Below are positions 10,986 to 14,112 of a stretch of 14,112 nucleotides of DNA, piece after piece. The first letter of the stretch is position 1, and every line of letters begins with the position of its first letter. The notes under the pieces are model-generated. The model was not told where the DNA came from. It saw only the letters and a list, made by a program, of their open reading frames with translations, and made no database searches. A program made the position numbers and the translations under genes. Source of the stretch: an uncultured Sphingosinicella sp. (GTDB lineage: Bacteria; Pseudomonadota; Alphaproteobacteria; Sphingomonadales; Sphingomonadaceae); assembly GCA_946886275.1 (NCBI GenBank), contig CAMPIH010000049.1:1-14112 (forward strand). The letters are read 5' to 3'.

Positions 10986-11621
10986 ATGCCCCCGCGCGAT
11001 CCCGAACTTCCCGAAGGCACCGATCACATCATCAACGGCGCGTCCGGCTCCAGCGGCGCTGCGGGAAGCAGCGGTGGAACCGAGGGCGGCGGCCGCTCGT
11101 CCCCGGCGCGGAGCAGCCGAACCGGCACTTCCAGTGAAGGCGGCTTCGTCGCCAAGGGCGATTCCGGCACCGACGGAGCGACCGACAAGCTGGTCAGCCA
11201 GGTCCGCGACCAGGTCAGCACGCTCAGGGGTCAGGCGACCGACAAGCTGCGCGGCCTCGCCGACGACGGCAAGGGCCGGGCAACCGGCCTGCTCGACAAT
11301 TTCAGCGAGGTGATCAACGACGCCGCGCAATCGATCGACGAGCGCCTCGGCGAGGAATATGGCCGCTACGCCCACCAGGCGGCGGACGCCGTCGCGTCCT
11401 TCGCCGGACGGGTTCGCGAGAAGACGGTCGACGACCTTCTCGACGACGGCCGGTCTGCGGTCCGCGCGAGCCCCGGAATCGCCATCGCCGCCGCGGCCGT
11501 GGCCGGTTTCGCGCTGATGCGGGTGATCCGCACCGGGATCGAACAATCGAGCAGCTCCGGAGCAACCGGCGGCCGACGCAAGCGCGCCAATGCCGACACG
11601 ACGGCCGGCGGCGGAGCCTGA
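10986..11621 (+). CDS. uncharacterised Gly/Ser-rich protein with amphipathic stretch and C-terminal membrane segment
   Basis: I do not recognise a named family. The 211-aa protein has a disordered Gly/Ser-rich N-terminal part (about 15-62), then a long charged, alanine-rich helical stretch (about 65-160) with imperfectly repeating units such as TDKLVSQVRDQV and TDKLRGLADDGK. One hydrophobic segment follows (about 163-181, GIAIAAAAVAGFALMRVI), then a basic, low-complexity tail (RRKR). The pattern of amphipathic helix plus a short membrane anchor resembles YqjD/DUF883-type and LEA-like proteins, without clear homology. The ATG at 10986 has GGAG at 10976-10979 with 6-base spacing, which decides it over the ATG at 10980 or longer open-frame readings. 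It heads the operon; the next gene begins three bases after its stop. Confidence 0.8.
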   Translation: MPPRDPELPEGTDHIINGASGSSGAAGSSGGTEGGGRSSPARSSRTGTSSEGGFVAKGDSGTDGATDKLVSQVRDQVSTLRGQATDKLRGLADDGKGRATGLLDNFSEVINDAAQSIDERLGEEYGRYAHQAADAVASFAGRVREKTVDDLLDDGRSAVRASPGIAIAAAAVAGFALMRVIRTGIEQSSSSGATGGRRKRANADTTAGGGA

Positions 11622-11624
11622 TCC

Positions 11625-12008
11625 TTGGCAGGGCCGGCGCACGACCCGAATGACGAATCGATGGGCGACCTGTTCGGCCGCCTGATCGAGGACGGCCGCG
11701 AATATGCCAGAGCGGAGATCGGCCTCTATCGGCAGATCGCCCGTTACCGCGCCGGCCGCGCCCGCAACGGCCTGATCCTGCTGACGGCCGGAGCCGTGCT
11801 CGGGCTTTCGGCGCTGTCGGCTCTGATCCTCGGCTTCGTCCTCGGCTTGGCCACCTTGATCGGGCCGGTTCTGGCAGGGCTCGCGGTCGCGCTCGTCCTC
11901 GCCGTCGCCGGTTATGTCCTCGTCCGCATCGGGATAAGCGGCCTCGGGGCGCTGTCCGGCGACGAGGAGGAGAAGCAGGCCCTGGCGCGGGGGGAGACTC
12001 TGCAGTGA
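11625..12008 (+). CDS. 'phage holin family' (YqjE-like) membrane protein
   Basis: This 127-aa protein has an N-terminal amphipathic segment (GDLFGRLIEDGREYARAEIGLYRQ, about 14-37, quoted here in part only as its key region), followed by two membrane helices (about 48-74 and 80-101) and an acidic tail. This is the layout of the Phage_holin_3_6/YqjE family. Despite the family name these proteins are mostly chromosomal and not lytic, and no phage gene lies nearby. In E. coli YqjE is encoded beside YqjD. The start is TTG at 11625 with GGAG at 11613-11616, spaced 8 bases; an internal ATG at 11661 has no ribosome site. It overlaps the next gene by four bases (GTGA). Confidence 0.82.
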   Translation: MAGPAHDPNDESMGDLFGRLIEDGREYARAEIGLYRQIARYRAGRARNGLILLTAGAVLGLSALSALILGFVLGLATLIGPVLAGLAVALVLAVAGYVLVRIGISGLGALSGDEEEKQALARGETLQ

Positions 12009-12388
12009 CAGCGAAGGAATTGGAGCAGGCGAAGCGAAACGCCATGATGGCGCGGGCTCGGCTCGACAGCAGCGTCGGCGCGCTCCAGCTGCGGCTTCGT
12101 CCCGGCAATCTCGCCACCGAGGCCTGGGACGGAGTGAAGGACAAGAGCGAGTCGCTTGCAGAAGGGGCGCTCGACGCCGTCAGGAAGCGCCCGGCGGCGG
12201 TTTCGCTGGCGATCGGCGCCTTCGCCTTGTTCCTGGCGCGCGAGCCGCTGAAGCGGGCGGTGACGAGGATCTGGACTGAGGGGGAGGAAGATGACGGCCG
12301 GATCACCACCACGATCCCGACCGAAAACGAGAAGTTCCGCGCGGCGGCGCCCACGATCGCCGCGTCAGTGACCGAAGGAGTGAGTTGA
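12005..12388 (+). CDS. DUF3618 domain-containing protein
   Basis: The 127-aa protein opens with a charged helix ELEQAKRNAMMARARLDSSV followed by GALQLRLRPGNLATEAW, the recognisable DUF3618 pattern (a short helix, then a leucine/arginine motif ending in RLxP). One weak membrane segment lies at about 62-78 (RPAAVSLAIGAFALFLA), and the C-terminal tail is polar. The function of the family is not known; members usually sit with YqjE-like genes, as here. The start is GTG at 12005, overlapping the previous stop codon (GTGA) with GGGGAG about 8 bases ahead. Its own stop overlaps the next ATG by one base (TGATG), so genes 2 to 4 are translationally coupled. Confidence 0.82.
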   Translation: MTAKELEQAKRNAMMARARLDSSVGALQLRLRPGNLATEAWDGVKDKSESLAEGALDAVRKRPAAVSLAIGAFALFLAREPLKRAVTRIWTEGEEDDGRITTTIPTENEKFRAAAPTIAASVTEGVS

Positions 12389-12801
12389 TGGCTACCAATA
12401 CCGAAACTGAAGCCCGTACCGAATCCCCGACGCGCGAAACCTCCCGCAATCGCGCCGCCGAGGCCTATCAGTCCGCCCGCGACCGAACCGCATCGGCCTA
12501 TGAGGCCGCCCGGGGCCGTGCCGCCGAAGTGACCCGCACCGCGTCCGACCAGATCGCGGTCTATCCCGTCGGCGCGGTGATCGGAGGCCTCGCGATCGGC
12601 GCCCTGCTCGGCTTCCTCGTTCCGAGCAGCCGGCGCGAGGAAGAGATGTTCGGCAATACGGGCCGGCGACTTACCGGCGCGGCCCGGGAGGCCGCCCAGC
12701 GCGGCCTCGACGCCGGCAAGGAGCAGCTCGACCAGATCCGCAGTCGCGCCACCCAGAAGGTCGGCGAGGCGGTCGTCGAAGCGGTTTCGGGCAAGTCCTG
12801 A
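12388..12801 (+). CDS. YqjD/ElaB-type helical protein with glycine-zipper membrane segment
   Basis: This 137-aa protein has a charged helical N-terminal half containing two near-identical 11-residue units, AYQSARDRTAS and AYEAARGRAAE (27-48), a glycine-zipper membrane segment YPVGAVIGGLAIGALLGFLV (59-78, glycines 62, 66, 67, 71 and 75), and a second amphipathic helical region (about 92-133). The layout recalls E. coli YqjD/ElaB (DUF883), which anchor ribosomes to the membrane in stationary phase, although there the membrane helix is C-terminal. Function here is inferred only. The ATG at 12388 has AAGGAG at 12375-12380 with 7-base spacing; TTG at 12385 is too close. It is the last gene of the operon, followed by a strong hairpin. 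Confidence 0.78.
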   Translation: MATNTETEARTESPTRETSRNRAAEAYQSARDRTASAYEAARGRAAEVTRTASDQIAVYPVGAVIGGLAIGALLGFLVPSSRREEEMFGNTGRRLTGAAREAAQRGLDAGKEQLDQIRSRATQKVGEAVVEAVSGKS

Positions 12802-12807
12802 TCGGAC

Positions 12808-12835
12808 GGCGCCGCGGGCACTTGCTCGCGGCGTC
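12808..12835 (+). terminator. strong GC-rich hairpin after the four-gene operon
   Basis: Bases 12808-12820 pair with 12823-12835 almost without a break (core GCGCCGCG against CGCGGCGT, with two G-U pairs), starting seven bases after the last stop codon. The loop is very small. There is no T-run, only TCTCCTA downstream, so it is either a non-canonical terminator or a 3' stabilising hairpin. Confidence 0.55.
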
Positions 12836-12892
12836 TCCTAGCCGGGTTCGACGCTCAGTCCGGCACGATCAGACAGGTTGTTGAAGCCGCTC

Positions 12893-12936
12893 ATCCTGAG
12901 TAGGGCTGCGCTTCTCCAAGCCCGATATCGAAGGAT
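12893..12936. repeat. REP-like imperfect inverted repeat upstream of the DUF4170 gene
   Basis: ATCCT (12893-12897) pairs with AGGAT (12932-12936), and GGGCT (12903-12907) pairs with AGCCC (12919-12923). The edges, TCATCCTGAG on the left and TCGAAGGAT on the right, match a repeat type I know to be widespread between alphaproteobacterial genes. The right arm supplies the AAGGA ribosome site of the DUF4170 gene. Between the operon hairpin and this element (12836-12892) I see nothing else. Confidence 0.45.
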
Positions 12937-12939
12937 CCC

Positions 12940-13164
12940 ATGAGCAGACTCCATCTCGTCTTCGGCGGCCGCGTCAAGGATCCGCAGGGCCTCGATTTCG
13001 ATCTGTCGACGATCCACATCGTCGGCCTTTATCCCGATTATGCGAGCGCGCTCGACGCCTGGCGCGGCAACGCCCAGCGCACCGTCGACGATGCCGAAAT
13101 GAAATATGTGGTCGTCCATCTCCATCGCCTCCTCGAGCCGGAGCTCGGATCCGAGCGGAGATAG
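12940..13164 (+). CDS. DUF4170 domain-containing small protein
   Basis: This 74-aa protein fits DUF4170, a small family of unknown function found mainly in alphaproteobacteria. Conserved-looking blocks are LHLVFGGRV at the N-terminus, IHIVGLYPDYASALDAWR in the middle, and QRTVDDAEMKYVVVHLHRLL at the end. It is soluble, with no signal peptide or membrane segment. The ATG at 12940 has AAGGA (12931-12935) about 5 bases upstream, which also forms part of a REP-like repeat. The gene stands alone on its strand between the stress-type operon and the convergent rhomboid gene, and the hairpin at 12808-12835 probably separates it from the operon. Confidence 0.83.
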   Translation: MSRLHLVFGGRVKDPQGLDFDLSTIHIVGLYPDYASALDAWRGNAQRTVDDAEMKYVVVHLHRLLEPELGSERR

Positions 13165-13166
13165 CC

Positions 13167-13194
13167 GGCGCCGCCAGGACCCGGGGCCGGCGCT
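13167..13194 (+). terminator. possible hairpin after the DUF4170 gene
   Basis: GGCGCCG (13167-13173) can pair with CGGCGCT (13188-13194), seven pairs including one G-U, three bases after the DUF4170 stop codon. No T-run follows, and the region is so GC-rich that chance pairing is likely. Confidence 0.25.
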
Positions 13195-13198
13195 GTCC

Positions 13199-13232
13199 GA
13201 CGCGTCAGACCCAAGCACGCCGGAGACGCGTC
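13199..13232. repeat. paired GACGCGTC palindromes at the rhomboid 3' end
   Basis: The 10-base word GACGCGTCAG occurs at 13199-13208 and again at 13225-13234. Because its first eight bases are self-complementary, the two copies can also pair as an 8-bp stem with an 18-base loop (13199-13206 with 13225-13232). The right copy contains the rhomboid stop codon (13231-13233). It lies exactly where the DUF4170 and rhomboid transcripts converge, so a bidirectional terminator or a protein-binding site is possible. Confidence 0.4.
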
Positions 13233-13893
13233 AGGCCCTGCGGTAACGAAGCAGAAGCAGCGGCCAGGCCAACGCGATGCCCGCGAGGAAGCCGCCGATA
13301 TGGGCGGCGATCGCGACCTCGACGCCGCCGCCGAGCCCTGGGATGGCCCCTCCCGCAGCGACGATCCGCATCACCAGATTGAGTCCGACCCAGGCTGCAA
13401 GCAGCCAGAGCGCGTTCAGCCACAAGGCCAGCTTCGGATTTCGGACCTTCACCTTGTTGCGGCCGAACAGAAGGGCATAGGCGCCGAGCACGGCCGAGAT
13501 CGCGCCGCTCGCCCCGACCATCACCGTCGCCGCCCCTGGATCGATCGCGAACTGGGCGGCAGCGGCCGCATAGGCCCCCACCAGATAGAGGACGAGCAGG
13601 CCCAGCGGCCCGATCACCGACTCCACCGGCCGGCCGCAGACGACGAGGATGAGCATGTTGAAGAGCAGGTGGAGGAAGCTGGCATGGATCAGGGTCGACG
13701 TCAGCGGAGTCAGCCAGAACGGGGCGAAGGCCATGCCCTGATCGCCGAACGTCAGTCGGGCGGGGATGAACCCGCCCCAGATCGCCACCCATTCCTCGCG
13801 CTGGAGCGTGACCGCGACGAGCCACGCAAAGACGGTGACCGCGAGGATGGCGAGCGTCAGCCGCGCCTTGCTCCAGCTCTGAGGAACTCGCAC
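13231..13893 (-). CDS. rhomboid family intramembrane serine protease
   Basis: Rhomboids cut membrane proteins within the bilayer using a Ser-His dyad. This 220-aa protein has about six membrane segments. The catalytic serine is Ser129 in GASGAISAVLGAY and the catalytic histidine is His198 in AAHIGGFLAG; His75 and Asn79 in HLLFNML match the oxyanion-hole residues. All key residues are present, so it should be active; the substrate is unknown. The start is taken as GTG at 13893, seven bases after the greA stop codon. The adjacent GGAA is too close for an ideal ribosome site, so coupling to greA translation is plausible. No other in-frame start lies near. Confidence 0.9.
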   Translation of the reverse strand: MRVPQSWSKARLTLAILAVTVFAWLVAVTLQREEWVAIWGGFIPARLTFGDQGMAFAPFWLTPLTSTLIHASFLHLLFNMLILVVCGRPVESVIGPLGLLVLYLVGAYAAAAAQFAIDPGAATVMVGASGAISAVLGAYALLFGRNKVKVRNPKLALWLNALWLLAAWVGLNLVMRIVAAGGAIPGLGGGVEVAIAAHIGGFLAGIALAWPLLLLRYRRA

Positions 13894-13900
13894 TTCCGGC

Positions 13901-14112
13901 TCAGATGAATTCGATCTTGGCGATCTCGTAATATTTATCGCCCGACGGTGCCGAGAATTCGACCTCGTCGCCGACGGTGCGGCCGATCAGGGCGCGTCCG
14001 AGCGGTGAATTATAGCTGATCCGCCCGATCCTGGCGTCGGCCTCGGTCTCGCCGACGATCTGATATTTGATCGGCTTGTCATTCTCGTCGAGCAGATGGA
14101 CGGTGGCCCCGA
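13901..14112 (-). CDS. greA: transcription elongation factor GreA, C-terminal part (runs off the window)
   Basis: Only the last 70 or so codons are present. GreA enters the RNA polymerase secondary channel and stimulates cleavage of backtracked transcripts. The visible part is the C-terminal FKBP-like domain: [36 protein letters not shown] and [17 protein letters not shown] before TGA at 13901-13903. The SPLGRALIG stretch corresponds to the SPIARGLIG block of E. coli GreA. The N-terminal coiled coil with the acidic tip, which would separate GreA from GreB, lies outside the window, but the sequence and its tail favour GreA. It is immediately upstream of the rhomboid gene and probably cotranscribed with it. 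Confidence 0.92.
   Translation of the reverse strand, partial: GATVHLLDENDKPIKYQIVGETEADARIGRISYNSPLGRALIGRTVGDEVEFSAPSGDKYYEIAKIEFI

Noticed and set aside
11625..12008. Prophage remnant suggested by the 'phage holin' family name
   Set aside because: No endolysin, capsid, tail, integrase or attachment site is near. The family is common on chromosomes, and the neighbours are DUF3618 and YqjD-like genes.

Overview
The window is GC-rich chromosomal DNA (by eye about two-thirds G+C) from an alphaproteobacterium, most likely a member of the Sphingomonadales. Supporting signs are a pyruvate dehydrogenase E1 beta subunit with its own N-terminal lipoyl domain, the order eno - ftsB-like - pdhA - pdhB, a folate-dependent TrmFO, a DUF4170 protein, a GyrA with alanine at the quinolone-contact serine position, and frequent GTG/TTG starts. 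Nothing points to a prophage, plasmid or island. It reads as core chromosome, and nearly all of it is coding.

Layout from left to right. A short leader with a 26-base alternating pyrimidine-purine palindrome precedes gyrA (+). A two-gene minus-strand unit (VOC-fold protein, then a DUF488 protein) converges on gyrA and diverges from trmFO (+). A long minus-strand block then runs from eno (10835) leftwards through an ftsB-like cell-division gene, pdhA-pdhB (one-base overlap), a degenerate squalene/phytoene-synthase-like gene and an EF-hand protein. The leaders inside this block hold a weak terminator after eno and a possible cell-cycle control region (two GANTC sites and a CtrA-like octamer) in front of the ftsB-like gene.

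Divergent from eno is a tight four-gene plus-strand operon (10986-12801). All four products are small, probably membrane-anchored proteins: an uncharacterised Gly/Ser-rich protein with an amphipathic stretch and one membrane segment, a YqjE/'phage holin'-like protein, a DUF3618 protein and a glycine-zipper protein resembling the YqjD/ElaB type. Genes 2-4 overlap or nearly overlap, and a strong hairpin follows the last one. In front of the first gene lies a GGAAC-N17-TGTT element close to the consensus of the alphaproteobacterial general stress sigma factor EcfG. This is the best candidate in the window for a poorly described system: a stress-induced membrane/envelope module analogous to the E. 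coli yqjCDEK cluster.

The right end holds a REP-like imperfect inverted repeat that carries the ribosome binding site of a DUF4170 gene (+), then a rhomboid protease gene (-), and the 3' end of greA (-), which runs off the window.

Functionally this is housekeeping DNA: topology (gyrA), tRNA modification (trmFO), lower glycolysis into acetyl-CoA (eno, pdhAB), division (ftsB-like) and transcription elongation (greA), with the stress operon and several small uncharacterised proteins between. No tRNA, rRNA, CRISPR array or insertion sequence was seen. No gene-free stretch exceeds 300 bases; the longest are 8927-9090, 10836-10985 and 12802-12939, each described below.
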